Source: Diphasiastrum complanatum
Lineage: Eukaryota > Streptophyta > Lycopodiopsida > Lycopodiales > Lycopodiaceae
Reading direction: 5' to 3'
Length of the DNA stretch: 64,000 nt
NCBI GenBank assembly: GCA_029204225.1
Contig: CM055104.1
Span: 48,740,451-48,804,450 of the forward strand
Part shown: positions 39,976-52,047 of the stretch, piece by piece
Layout: the number at the start of each line of letters is the position of its first letter
Position numbering within the stretch: the first letter of the stretch is position 1
The notes under the pieces: generated by a model
What the model saw: only the letters and a program-made list of their open reading frames with translations
What the model was told of the DNA's origin: nothing
The model's database searches: none
Translations under genes and position numbers: made by a program

Positions 39976-40946
39976 CTACAATTTTCTAATTCTCATAGCC
40001 AACATTAAGTCACGTGGCATGAGTGTCACTCGCTTGGCATGTTGGGCACAAAGGTAGGTATCTTTAAACATAGTAATGAGATGATTTTCAATAGCCTCCT
40101 GCAGTGCAGATACAACCTCACTCGTGATTTTGTAGTCTAGGACTAAATTGTCCATTATTTTTGTGATCACTCTAAAAAATGGTGCCCGGGGCAGCAAGAT
40201 ATTGGTGCTATTCTGGTACTTTGCAATCTCTTCCATAATCTGGGTTGGCGTTGGTGACACTTTCGTCTTGGTGGAGGCTTCATCCTATCCATCCTCTTTC
40301 CTACCTAGGGTGGGTGTGAATGAGCAGTAGGAGCAGCAACAGCAGTAGATCCAGCAGCTCGTGGAGATCCGGAACCAACATCAACAGCAACAGATTTACC
40401 ACCACCAAAACTAGTAGTATAGTGATCGCCAAGTGAAGATCTTCAATAATCCTGTCACATGCAAACCAAACGGACACTTGTGGAGCATAAACCACCCAAC
40501 CAACGGACATGGCTAGTCAATACCCTAACCAACTCACCCCCAAGCCACAATGAATGAATACAAGAGAGATCGATCATTATAAGTAACAGCAAGATGTCCA
40601 TCACCACCACCAGCAAGAGATCCATCACCACCACCAGCAGGAGATCCACCACCAGTAGAAGCTTGGGATCCAGCAGGTCTATGAAAACCAGCAACAACAT
40701 TGGCATCATTGAAATAAGAAGATCTTCGACGTCCGTGGGCCCCGCAGCCTGCACCTCAAAGTCTATGAAATTATGGACATCTTCATCCGTTGGCGTGGGG
40801 ATACAAGGTGTAGTCGGAGGGCTCAGCACCACACGGACTGCTCTACAAAGATTTCTTAAAATTTCGTTTCACCTGATACTATGAAGTTGCTGTGCAATAA
40901 TCTCGACCCTGCTAGGCGCCCTTGCTGTTTGCTTTGTCCTAGCCAT
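39976..40946 (-). pseudogene. Divergent histone H3-like gene, probably broken
   Basis: On the minus strand an ATG at 40,946 begins MARTKQTARAPSRVEIIAQQ, the exact H3 tail start. It runs to a donor-like ATCAG/GTGAAA at 40,873/40,872 (TGA follows if unspliced). An open frame from 40,284 to 39,976 encodes an H3 histone fold: EIAKYQNSTNILLPRAPFFR, ALQEAIENHLITMFKDTYLC, HAKRVTLMPRDLMLAMRIR, ending TAA/TAG at the usual H3 C-terminus. Loop-1 length equals canonical H3, not CENH3, and the CENH3-type Trp is absent. The 580 bp between have a Gly-rich frame with a 24-bp duplicated unit (AGGGDGSL/AGGGDGHL), but stops and frame differences prevent a continuous model. Either a pseudogene or a fast-evolving spliced H3 variant. 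Histone would act in nucleosomes. Confidence 0.65.
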
Positions 40947-41617
40947 TTGTTTACTTCTACCCATAAACAATTCAAAATATGCTAAAAGAGCTTAATTACT
41001 CTAAAAAGATCTTACTGGAGTCAAAAAAGCAAACCAAAATAGAAAAGAAAAGATGAAAAAATCTACGAAATTACGCTCTCGTCTACTAGTAAAAATGAAA
41101 AATGAACAGTAAAATTCCTTTATATATCATGTGGCCCATGCATACTAAAGTTCGACTAGCGTGTTTTGGCCCTATGTATCTTTATGCAAGCTTTTTGGAC
41201 AATATCGGATATGTGCAAATAGTGAGGTGGAGAGATTTCTCACAATTAGTTTGGCGCACAAATTTGATATATGGTTTTAAAATATTCTCAAGAATATTTT
41301 TCATGGAATATTCATTTTGAAAGAATATTCATTTTTTCTGTAGCTATAATGTGGCAAGAATATTCTAAACTATTCGACGGCGCATTTATTTCATGATCCG
41401 TTCTGGTGACATGTGTACAATGGAGAAAGTGTATAGATATCAGTTCAAGGTCAACATAACATTTTGAGTAATTTTTTCATTCTCTCGCTGTTTAGGTCGT
41501 ACATATCGTTCTGGTGCGCAGTTTCTTGAAAGGTTAATATTGCTTTTGTTCACTATGCACATATTCGATACATACAATTAATTTGGTGTTTTTTTTTGTT
41601 AGTATTCCGTTAAAGCA

Positions 41618-42199
41618 ATGTCTTTAGCTTCATGTAGGTCTGATCCGAATATCGTGCTCTCTTCATTTTTTGACGATTTTGGTATTATTGAAGCTAGGGA
41701 GTACTTCATATCGCCGTTTCATAATTTTTTTCATGTTTTTGCTATAGCTCATCAAAATAGACACGTGTTCTTTGAGCCTTACAAGATATTCAACAATTTT
41801 GTTACATTGCCCTTGCAAACGTTTGAGAATATGACTTTTGTGCAGTACACTGATATTGTCAAGCATGTTGATATACAATTGAAAAATAGATTGGATCGAT
41901 TATATACAAAACTTTATGAGAAATTTAACTTCTCAGGTTACTGCCAAATTTGCTTCAAGAAGTGTAGATTAGTTGAATATGGATCAACATTTATATTATA
42001 TTTGATTATTTTGATCCCAAATGAAGTGGATTGCTCAAGCTCCATGCATACTTCACCTCTCTCCTCTTCACGAGATCAGAAGATCAAGGATATAGTCAAG
42101 TTTCTTGAAGAATCTGACATAAAATATGGCAATATTATAGAATTTGACCCAAGTAATAATCGATCTGCATTTGTAGGAGGACAGAAATGCTATGGATGA
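41618..42199 (+). CDS. Unrecognised 193-codon ORF
   Basis: The longest non-transposon single frame in the window. It reads PNIVLSSFFDDFGIIEAREY, FISPFHNFFHVFAIAHQNRH, then a CQICFKKC cysteine cluster near residue 108, and an acidic C-terminal stretch (RDQKIKDIVKFLEESDIKYG). It is rich in Phe and Ile with sensible codon use. A pyrimidine-rich tract upstream could be an acceptor, and no other exon was assigned. Not recognised; it may belong with the fragments at 38.7-39.6 kb, or be chance in AT-rich DNA. Confidence 0.3.
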   Translation: MSLASCRSDPNIVLSSFFDDFGIIEAREYFISPFHNFFHVFAIAHQNRHVFFEPYKIFNNFVTLPLQTFENMTFVQYTDIVKHVDIQLKNRLDRLYTKLYEKFNFSGYCQICFKKCRLVEYGSTFILYLIILIPNEVDCSSSMHTSPLSSSRDQKIKDIVKFLEESDIKYGNIIEFDPSNNRSAFVGGQKCYG

Positions 42200-42262
42200 A
42201 TCAAATGAAATTCCTTCTCAGTCCTTCTTTGATTTACCTAAATATTACATAGATAATGAAAG

Positions 42263-42616
42263 TTATCTCACTCTACCTAACTTTGTCTGTCCTCTGGTTT
42301 TACGACACTCCCAACATACTAAAGCTTTTCCATCCAAAAACACAGTAGCAATGGAGACTTTTTCACTTTCGAAAAAAAGATTCACGGTGAAATACTTATT
42401 CCAAACATTAAGCCATGAATTTACTACTTGTAAACTCCTCTTTCTTTCCCCTTTATATACTTTAACAAGAGGAGGTACTACATGCTTTTGTTGATTGGCC
42501 AACTTAGACTCAAGAGCTTGCTTCTTTAAGTTAATTTCATGTAGTTGTTGGTTTGTCTCTTGAATTTGTTGGTAGAGGAGTTGTAGGGCTTCTGCCACAC
42601 TATCAAGTTTAGACAA
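42263..42616 (-). pseudogene. Gypsy gag N-terminal fragment
   Basis: A minus-strand frame of 117 codons: a coiled-coil start (LDSVAEALQLLYQQIQETNQ) followed by the gag signature VNSWLNVWNKYFTV and IATVFLDGKALVCWE. It ends before the rest of gag. No LTR adjacent. Confidence 0.75.
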
Positions 42617-44416
42617 GTAAAAGGTAGGATTGTGATCCTAGTATTCAAAGCAACAACAAAGAAAACTAAGATTAGAATAAGACAATAAGGTTATGAATGC
42701 TTTAGTATAAGCTAATGCATGATCTTTTCACAGGCTCTTATAAGCTCAATCCCAAAAAAAAAACTTTTTGAATTCAATCACATGAAAATGACCTGTAACT
42801 TATCCAAGTTATCATTTGCATGTTGGGTTCCTCTTTTAGTTTCCATCATGACACTTTGATTTAAGAGTTAAGAGCAATTATTTCTCTTTCTTCTTGGGAT
42901 CTATTTGCTTCTCTAGAGCCATTTGCATTCTATTAATAATATGGTATTCCTAGCCTATATGCTTGGCTTGGAATACTTTTATGACTATTCAAGTGGCCTC
43001 CTCTATCATATTCAAGTGGCCTTCATGGTCTTATAGGTTTGGCATTGTATGTTTATATGCAACAATGAAGTTCTTATTGGAAGTTTTTCAAGAGCTTCAT
43101 ATTCACTTATAATAAAACATAAAAACTCATATAAAACACACATAGTGGGCTAATACATGTTTATGCAACAATCGAATATTGCACTATTTTTGTTCATATC
43201 GGTGTCTTAAATTGGAGTTTACAAGGCCATCCATATAGTGTGATCTTCAAATCAACAATTATTCAACCATAGTCAATTTTTTAGTTACCATTTGATACAT
43301 TTTGGAGGCCTCTTCTTCGACATATGCATGATGGTACAATACTCTTTATGTTAAAGCTTTAACATTTTCCAAACATTGGCACTCAATTCTCACTTTCAAC
43401 ATGTCAGCCGGAAACAACTGAAAATAATCAACTGAAAATAATGCTCGGTTTTCTCTGAGAACTTAATTCAAACAATGTTCTGACAGAGTTGCATGAATAT
43501 TGTTGGCAAGTCCTTGGGACTTGGACCCCACAATGTTATTCGGCATTATCATATTGCTATTGGGCATTTAGACCATTATGGTGGGATCCTCCATTATTGG
43601 TGACATTTATTATTGCTATTATTGGGCCTGTATTGGTACGTGCAAACCTAGCTACAACTTGTGGGATACAATATGAATGGGCCATAACATCTCACTGCTA
43701 GTTGGCTGATTGTCTGGAGACTAGATGCTTGGACCATCAAGTAGAGATTAAAGTTCCAGAATACATTGAGCTCAAATGCTCAGTATTGTCATTCACTTGA
43801 TCTTCCATGTCAGATTACTCCTTAACATTTATATTCTATTTCTGTGTTTTGCTGTGTTGTTTTGCTCATAACTCGTTACTACCTGAACTAACAATATTGA
43901 GGAGAAATGGCTAATGAAAGTGCTTCTTGCTGTGTGTTGCACTTAAATCAAAGTTAAATATGTTTTGAACACATGTATCTGAATTTCATCATCTGCACCA
44001 AACCAAACATCCAATGTAAAATTTTTCTTCAACCTTAGAGCAACCTGATAGAACAAAGAATTTGGAAATTTAACTTTGAATAAGCTTTCTTACAAGCCGT
44101 TCGTACCCAAGAAGTGCTTTACAAAAAAACACTGCTAGCAAACTCTCGTGGCACTTTCATTGCTATCACATATTCTTAGCTCTTTCGGACGCGAAAAATA
44201 CACTCCATCTCCAAATTGCAAAGATCATCTCTAATAGCAAAGTCACTGAACAATTCAAATATTCTGCTTAACGGATGAAAACACCTGTTGGGATTAAAAA
44301 ACATAAGAGTACACTGGCAGCGACCAATCATCTGAGTCTGCAGCAAATCAATCACAGATCTAACCGATTTTGAGGTAACTTACTTATTGTGAAGCACCCA
44401 CAGCACAGCTGCCAAT
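42617..44416. other. Non-coding stretch, nothing recognised
   Basis: AT-rich, without a convincing coding frame or a bounded repeat. It includes the 3' flank of the minus-strand LRR gene ending at 44,417. Confidence 0.5.
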
Positions 44417-46782
44417 CTAAAGATCCAACTTCTTCATTGATTTACGGATCATTCCTGCCCAAAGGAGAGCTTTTGCATCAGTATCAGAACTGAGCCAAAC
44501 TTTCTCAGCACGTCTTTGATTCTGTCTGAAATTCTTTGCTCTTTTTGGAGCCAATCGCTCATCCCTTTGCATGAAAGCTAGTTTAAATCGCTCTGCAATT
44601 GAAAGACCTGAATGTATGTGCTTTGGTGCTATGGGACTTTGTATCGGAGAAATAACTGCCCAACTTTGAGGATCAATGTCCTTCACGATCTGCTCATCTA
44701 CGATAACAGCTGGTAAAGCCTCCATTGGAATTGACTGTTGGAAGTAGCTATACTGAGATCGCTTGGGATTGACAACAATACGTGGACCCTCAACTTCTAA
44801 AAGTTCACGAGATTTTTTATCAATGGACGGCTGCAAAAAAATGAGAAGCACAAGATGCCATCAGGATGTTTGAACAATTTCATGTGAGATGCCTTCTGAT
44901 ATGCAATAAAAATAAAAGTTCCACAACTGAGCCGTCTCTGCTTACCCACACAAGCCAACGTAGGACCTGTGCCCCTTTTCCTACTTGCTTTGTTTCCAAG
45001 TCTTCCCAGCTCTCTGCAGCCTCCTCACGATTCAAGCTGGGTAAAATGTAAGGTAAAGCAGCCCTAGCAGCCGCATCACTCACAGAATTACCCCTGCATT
45101 GAAATCTGATGTTAAATAAGCACCACAAATGAACAAAGAAGCTTTCAACATAGGAGAGCTTGTGATGTCAACTAAATCAAATGTGATAATCATTTAACTT
45201 GATCAAACTCACTCACCAGATTTCTGTTCCAAGAATTAAGGTCAAATTTAACAAAAGCTGAAGGAACTTGCTATAAATAACAAGCAAGATAAGCTGAGAC
45301 GTATGGATTATAGAAACTCCTATACTTGTCTCCATAGAAGGTAATTTGCACCACAAGTCAGCAAACCAAGATAATAAATAAAGATATACCCGCAGCGAAG
45401 AGTCTGCAGAGAAGAGCAGTTCTCTATTAGTGCTTGGATTGATTGTGAGGTCAACAGACTGCAGTGACTGCATGAAACACGACAGGGTCATCTGCCATGC
45501 ACACCGAAGTTGAGTAATGAAAGCACTTTAACAAAATTAATGAACTTTCTGAAAGCTGGAGACAGTTTTCACAAATATGTCAATTTCATAACTTTGACAC
45601 AAGAAGGCCAAAACTGAAGATTCAGTATTTAAGCATTAAATAACTCTTGAGAACCAAAATAATCTTGTTTTTCCACAGAAAGAACAAGTGCACACCAGCG
45701 TGATGGTCTAATCTAATTCTAAACTACACTAGTACCCCAGAAGAAACCACATTAAGTGTCTCCTGACTTCTTTCATTAAAAGGAGAGAAGAGTTAAAATT
45801 CAGAACAAAAGCGGTAGAAAGTGCAATATAAATTCCAGAAGTAAAGTAGTTGCCTGGTTTGTTTGCAACTCCATATCAAAGCTCTCAGAAAAAGACCAAC
45901 ATGCTGGGTGTCTAGTTATTGATGAAGTTGGATCATTTCAGAACTATCAAAACTGTCTCACAAACCTCAAAGGGCAACAATGAGATTGCAGATTGAACAT
46001 GAACCAATGTAAATGGCATGATTTTTCTGGTTAGTTGATCATGAGATGCTCTTTCTTTGGGATCACACCTTTGGCTTTTCAAGCAATACACTGTTGAAAA
46101 TTTCCGGTTTCATAATGTGGAAAACCATATCTCATGTTGGTCCCAAAAGATTAATTTCAGAAGATTATAAACTGAAAGCTGCCGCTAGACTGCCAAACAT
46201 AACAAAAGTATCAAGCCAATATAATCTCGTTCCAAAATCTTATCAAGAAACCAAGAAATGGGCACATTATTTCTAGAAGTAGAACATCTTAAATATTTGC
46301 TCATCACCTGTTCAGAGACCAAGGAACAAAGTGGTCAACGGAATATCTACATCAGAACAGCAAATTTGCAAAGATGGACACTGGACATATAGGTGGACTA
46401 GATAAGGTTGGAGAAACTTTGGCAATAAGCTACCCTCAATAATTAGATATATTAGCTTAGATAATCTTACTTCAGTTTACCACCTGAATCAGCATCCGAA
46501 AATGCATCAACTAACAAACATACCGAGAGAAGGCAAATGCATGCAGAGCTGATTTTGAGTTACTATCTCAGCTTTAAGCAATTTACATCCATGTGGAGTT
46601 CAAGTTAAAGACCTTATATCAACAACTTTCAGAAGAGGGCATAGCTTTGCCACTTCCACCATGCCATCATCTGTTACCTCAGAGCCTGACACATCAAGCA
46701 GCTCCCACGATCCATCCGCTAAAGCTAGGAGTAGTTTACTTTGCAACACTCGCCTACGGCGTGCAACCGCCAAAATCTTCAA
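44417..46782 (-). CDS. Leucine-rich-repeat (RNI-like) protein, 3' exons
   Basis: Minus-strand exons read from frame and splice sites: 46,782-46,613 (LRR: WELLDVSGSEVTDDGMVEVA, CPLLKVVDI); 45,467-45,390 (SLQSVDLTINPSTNRELLFS); a probable short one 45,270-45,217; 45,093-44,946 (GNSVSDAAARAALPYILPSL ... VLRWLVW); and the last, 44,830-44,417 (137 codons: IDKKSRELLEVEGPRIVVNP, SWAVISP, FMQRDERLAPKRAKNFRQNQ), ending in TAG. The DVSGSEVTDDG repeat is the RNI/F-box-type LRR consensus, and the basic tail resembles a plant RAD7-like/RNI protein I recall only loosely. Phases between the first two exons are not resolved, and at least one exon is probably missing there. The 5' exons (above 46,782) were not found. 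No stop lies within the assigned exons. Confidence 0.6.
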
Positions 46783-49234
46783 CTGCAGGCATCAGAAAAT
46801 TAGGACATTCTCCAATTATAATAGAATCGAGAAAAAGAAACTCGTAATTAAACACCCGTGTAGAACATGAAATGAATTATGAGGCTACTGTCAATCTCCA
46901 AAACAGATAAAAATTCTATTTATATCGTACAAATGACTTAATGATCACCTGATGCAGCTACGGTGGATTAACTTATCAACATTTAAATTTCAGTTTGAAA
47001 AGATTAAATATTGTTGAAGCAGTTTACAGAAAAATATTTATCGAGAGTACTAGGCATGCCCACTCAACCTTGAGAACATCAAGTTATGGCAACTTGACAT
47101 AGCATCTTCTATAAGCAAGGGGAAATATTTTTTCCACAACCAATAATGAGATAGAAGAATCCAATGATAGCTGCAAGAGAAAGAAAGGAAACTTTTAAGC
47201 GTTTTTAAACGATGGTGCAGAGGAAGCTTCTTTGTCTAAGAAAATTTCTTCCTGCATTTCACCCCACTGCCTTTCAGAAGTCTGCCACGGCCAAGCTCAT
47301 TTTGCACAACCCTACGGATCCCAGAACACGCTTCACTTCTGTGATTTTATTCAACCTTTGTTAAAACTCCTACAAAGACATTGATTGCATATGTTTTCAT
47401 TCTCAAGGGAAAACAATAGCTTGATAAATCCAAACTCAGATATTATTAGAGCTGTAAAGCCACTTCATCCTCGTTTTTCATACCCAACCTATTCGGCACG
47501 TTAGTATCAGCGGTCTACCAGACACCTCAACCGTATGGTTAACACTCCACTGAGGAATATTCCACAAGGAGGTCCAATTGTGAGCCGATCAGCAATTTTA
47601 CTTCTTCATACCCTCAAAAGTTTATTCTCACCTTGAAGTTCAAAAGCTTTTAAGAAAGATGTTCCTCAGCTTCTAGTGTTGGATCCTTGTCGCTATTCAC
47701 CATGAGCTATTGAACTATCACAATGAGAAAATCTAAAAACATTCAAATAAGCTCATGAACTATCATGGAACTCTTTCCTTTACTAATATCAATCTGAAAA
47801 CTATCACTCCATAATATTTCTGGAATCTGTATTGTATCAACCATAAGAAATTATTGCTTTCCTAGTATGAGATACTAAACTTTTGACTTTATAAAAAAAA
47901 AATTAAATACTAGAGACACAGTAGTTATAAAAAAAGTTGCGAATTTTGCTTAATCAAAGATCTTCTCAACTTCCTTTGCTTTGCCATTCTTTGAGCAAGT
48001 GTCTATATCAGATAAATTATGGTCTCTCAGGCCTTTCCTTTGTCTCTTTAAATTTGAATATTTGTTTCAAACAAACTGCTTCTTTATGGTGAGGTGAAGT
48101 ATTTCCCTGGGTTCTTATTTTAATGATTTAAGGAAATATACGTGGGACAATTTTCCAGACAGAATTTCTGTCCCTATGACACGACAAGACAATCGTAACA
48201 TATCTCAGCAAGACCGTAAATAAACAACGTGCAACTTTATTTCCTGGACTGTCTTTTGATTTTGGCAGTCCCAAAGAAGTGCCTTTGTCACTCAAGGTGC
48301 TATCATCCATTGCTCCTTACCTTCCGCTAAACGAGAACATAAGAAATGGAGCATTGTTGTGGTCTCAGAATGTTTCATTTGCATTGAAGGCAGTGGCACA
48401 AATTTGCTGCATGGAGAGGAAAATCACTTCACTGATCATGGACATGCATTGCATGAATATCTAGATACTTCAATTCCTTTTGTACAGAACAAACCTTTCA
48501 ACGATCAGCCTTACTTCGCACTTTCTTAGCTAAAGTTGCAAAAGAAGGGCTACAATGTAATTATGCCCCCTTTACATTTGTACAACTTGCATCGACATTG
48601 GGGGTAAAGTAGACATTATAAATCAACAACTTTTCCATGTGAACGAGGAAACTAGCATATAGGAGTGAGTCCTAAAAGCTTAGGGCTATCAAATTGTGTC
48701 TCTAACTTTGTGTACTTGAATTTCTTGATCGGTGACACAACCACATCCCACCATATAACAATCATACCCAGATTGAGAGAGGTTTGATTATCTAAGCATT
48801 GAAGAGAGGGTCTTAGGTGTGAGTTAGAAAACACTCGATAAGATGGAGATCCCTATCCTTGGGAGCCTTGTTATGTATTTGGTTCTAGAAGGCCAGGCCT
48901 CTAGAAGTTCGTTATTAAAAGTAAGCTACAAATTCACGTCAAAAGTCTATGAGTGCGACGTCCCACCAAGGATTTTTCATAGAATACCAAAATCTTCAGT
49001 TGAAAAACACATCAAAAGAAATCATGACGCAACACTTAACCTCCCAACCACAGATGCAGGTTGTACACTTTGTGATTGATACGCATGGTGCTTTCTTGCA
49101 TGAAGTTAGTTTAGGCAAACTTACAACGAGCTTGAATGTCTTGAACTTGAATAGGATCAATGCAACACTAGACTATGAAAACTGTTTGAAGGACATCACT
49201 GGCAATTAACAATCTTCAACAATAGATTCTTGAT
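46783..49234. other. Largely non-coding; possible 5' exons of the LRR gene
   Basis: Should contain the N-terminal exons of the minus-strand LRR gene or its truncation point, but none could be assigned. A plus-strand frame at 48,279-48,464 (LSSIAPYLPLNENIRNGALL) looks protein-like without a known family. 48,843-49,230 has short frames of no recognised type leading into a gypsy gag. Confidence 0.35.
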
Positions 49235-51080
49235 ATGCAGGCAAAACATAATAAGGAAAATCAGGAATGGAGGGAATTAGTGCAAACCAGGCAAGTTTTG
49301 CACCATCCTCTCTTCACGCCAGATCTTTTTTCCAGAGAGAAGAAAGATAGGACCCCCGATGTCGTGATTCCGTGGTTGGATCATTGGAGTTCGCATTTCT
49401 CTATGCACGATTCCATGGACGACAACAAGATCAGTATGTCATGTATTTGCAAGGTAAAGCATTAACCTGGTGGCAGGATCTTAGAGGCAAGGCCGAGGTC
49501 CCCAAGTCTTGGGAGGATTTTTGTAAGGCCTTCAAGGCGGCCTTCTTACCCATCTTGGATGACTTGAGTTCTATCGCCAGTATGTGACGATTCATATGGG
49601 GAACCGGCCCTTGGATGCATACTTGCAAGATTTTCAGGAGGTATATTCTCGTTTTGCTACAAGAATAGATCCTGCTTTAGTCAAGTTGCATTTTATTTTG
49701 GGATTGCCTAAAGATTTTCAACTCGAACTAAGGAGGAACCAGCCTCATACTCTCAAGGATGTTGTTCGTTGTGCTAAGCTATACAATGATACTCGTATAG
49801 TAGCCAAGCCTGAGCCTGCTGGCCAACCCGAGGGGCAAAGGGTAAAAATACATTCATTTTAAAGAAAGGAAAAGAAAAGGTGAAGGGTACATTCTTTTTA
49901 AAGAAAGGAAAAAAAAAGGTGAAGGGTACTCCTTTGGAGCCAAGTGGATCAAAGAATCGATCCTCCATGGACCAAGAAACCTTTGCAAAGGCCAAGAGCG
50001 ACAACTTATGCTTTAATTGCATGGAACCGGGTCATGTGGCAAAGGAGTGCCCGAAGAAAAGGAAAAATGTTAAAGGGGCTTCTTTTAAGGTGCCAGGTAA
50101 CTCTAACATTTCAAGCATTGATTTGACCTTTGCTAATAATTCTAGTTGTGAGCATTGTTGTTTTGATACGGTAGCTTTTGGTCCCCACGACCTAATTCGG
50201 ATGAATGGGATCGTTGGAGGCCAAGCCGTAATAGTGTTATTTGACCATGGTTCCACACATAATTTTATTAACTCTAAGTTATTGTAGAAATTAAAGGTGG
50301 AAACAAAGCAAAGTGACCATTGATATGTGGTAAAGCTGGCCACAGGAGCAGAGAGTCAAGTTTGAGACCGGATAGTCCCACGTCTTCCTATTCAAGTTCA
50401 GGGATATAAGGATAAATTAGATTTCCATGTAATGAATTTGGATAAAGTAAACATTATACTTGGTAAGGAGTGGTTCTATGAGAGGAATGGGTTGTTAAAG
50501 AAAAACTATGTAGCTCACAGTTGTTGTTCTTGCATAACGGCTCTCTCATTGAATTGAATGGAAATGTGGATATTTCTTTTCCTTATATGCTTTCTGCTAT
50601 GGAAACAGTTAAATGTATGGATGTTGTTGATTGTAATTCTTTCTTTATGCTGGTTGAAGGATTTCACTTACCATGAAGATTGCAATTTACAATATTATAA
50701 TTTCTAGATGGAATTAATGTCTAACAACCTAAAACAAGAAAATTCGTCGGAAGGTGAAACCTTTAGGAAACTTAGACAAGAATTGAACGATGTGTTTCCT
50801 GAACATCCTCCCCCCTCTAGGGGAGTCGACCATGGTATTATACTCATTCATGGTAGTTCTCCTATATCTTTGTATGCTTATAGGATGAGTACTATAGAGG
50901 AGGATGAAGCAGTTGCAAAACTATCTTAAGATGGGCCATGTGAGGCCTAAGTCCCCTTGGGGGGCACCAGTTCTTTTGGTTGATAAAAAAGATGGAGGTA
51001 CTCGTCTTTGTGTAGACCGTAAAAAGTTAAATAAATTAACGATTAAAAACCGTTACCCCTTACCTCGAATGGATGAACTG
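49235..51080 (+). pseudogene. Decayed chromovirus gag-protease-RT remnant
   Basis: In order: gag (YLQGKALTWWQDLRG, 49,440-49,570; RPLDAYLQDFQEVYSRF, 49,600-49,850); CCHC knuckle (LCFNCMEPGHVAKECP, about 50,007-50,054); protease (FGPHDLIRMNG, then FDHGSTHNFI, where the usual D-S/T-G is altered, near 50,240); and RT start ([40 protein letters not shown], 50,940-51,070). It then ends abruptly at about 51,080; the RT palm, RNase H and integrase are absent. Frameshifts occur near 49,460, 49,585, 49,870, 50,290-50,700 and 50,910. Similar family to the intron-9 copy. Confidence 0.88.
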
Positions 51081-51494
51081 GGTTATGCAAAAACTCGTTA
51101 TAAGCTTGCAGATTGCAGTACAGTTGCTGAACCCATGTGTGAGATGGGCTATGATGGCATTGGACACCATGGCTACACTTTTGGGAATAATGGATGCTGG
51201 TGTAGATTTCCAAACTCAAGTTGAGCACTCGTCATGCTTTAAAATAGGGAGGGAGAGAGGTGGGTTTGATATCTGAAAAGTTGATGTTGCTTAGTAGTGT
51301 CTAGTTAAGTATAGATCTGAAAGTATTTGCAAATTCAGATCTTTACCTCTTTGGATCTAGGGCCCCAGAAAGTTTTCATTTGAAATTTGGATGCTACAAT
51401 GCTAAATGTCTAACCTATCTCCAATTGAAGTCATTTGTGCTTAAGCTTAAGTATTTTTCATTGCATGCTTACCATGTTCCTAACCATAGTTGCA
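51081..51494. other. Non-coding stretch between gypsy remnant and hAT copy 2
   Basis: No coding match. Contains the abrupt end of the gypsy copy and AT-rich sequence. Confidence 0.5.
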
Positions 51495-51650
51495 CAGAAT
51501 CGCGATTCTGGGACTGGGCGTTTCGGAAATCGTGTTTCTGAGAAACGCGATTCTCAGCCCAGAATCGCACTCCAGAATCCCACCAAAAAAAAATCAATAA
51601 ATTAAAAATTTTCAACACCTCTTCACGGCCAGAATCGCGCCAGCCGTAGA
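51495..51650. repeat. Cluster of inverted GAATCGC/GCGATTC motifs
   Basis: A perfect 16-bp palindrome CAGAATCGCGATTCTG (51,495-51,510) is followed by TTTCTGAGAAACGCGATTC, CCCAGAATCGCACTCCAGAAT and GGCCAGAATCGCGCC. The density of one short motif in both orientations is typical of subterminal transposase-binding regions of hAT elements. Confidence 0.6.
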
Positions 51651-52014
51651 GGTGTTAAATTTTTTTGTTTTGAGCTGTAGGCGTCGGATCTTGGCGTGTG
51701 GATAGTCGACAAGCATCTACTCGGCGATACGGAGGTGGTGTGCACGGTGCCAGGGGGATCTGAGCTTCGAGCAGATCGAAACAATCAGTTTTCGATCTTT
51801 GGTAAGTGTAGGTTTGTCTTTTTGCAAGTGTTGACATTGAGCTGTAGGCAACCAAATCAAGCGTAGTTTGGCTCTAGACCACCTTTCTTCATGCCCACGG
51901 TGATTCCTACGGGGTCAGTTTCAACCATTACAGCACACCTTGCGAGATTTGAACACCACAATCCAAATGCTTGTTTTTTTTTGCCATTTGCACGGTGCTG
52001 CATCACAGGTTTCT

Positions 52015-52047
52015 GGACAGGGACAGGGACAGAGACAGGGACAGGGG
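52015..52047. repeat. (GGGACA)n short minisatellite in the hAT linker
   Basis: Five near-identical GGGACA units, one of which reads GAGACA. In the transposase frame they give alternating Gly-Gln, matching the GQGQGAG linker in copy 1 but expanded. Confidence 0.8.

Noticed and set aside
40301-40832. Leu/Val-rich minus-strand ORFs resembling membrane proteins
   Set aside because: Out-of-frame readings of the CAG/CCA-rich spacer of the H3-like locus; a different frame gives the Gly-rich sequence, and neither has transmembrane spacing typical of real proteins.
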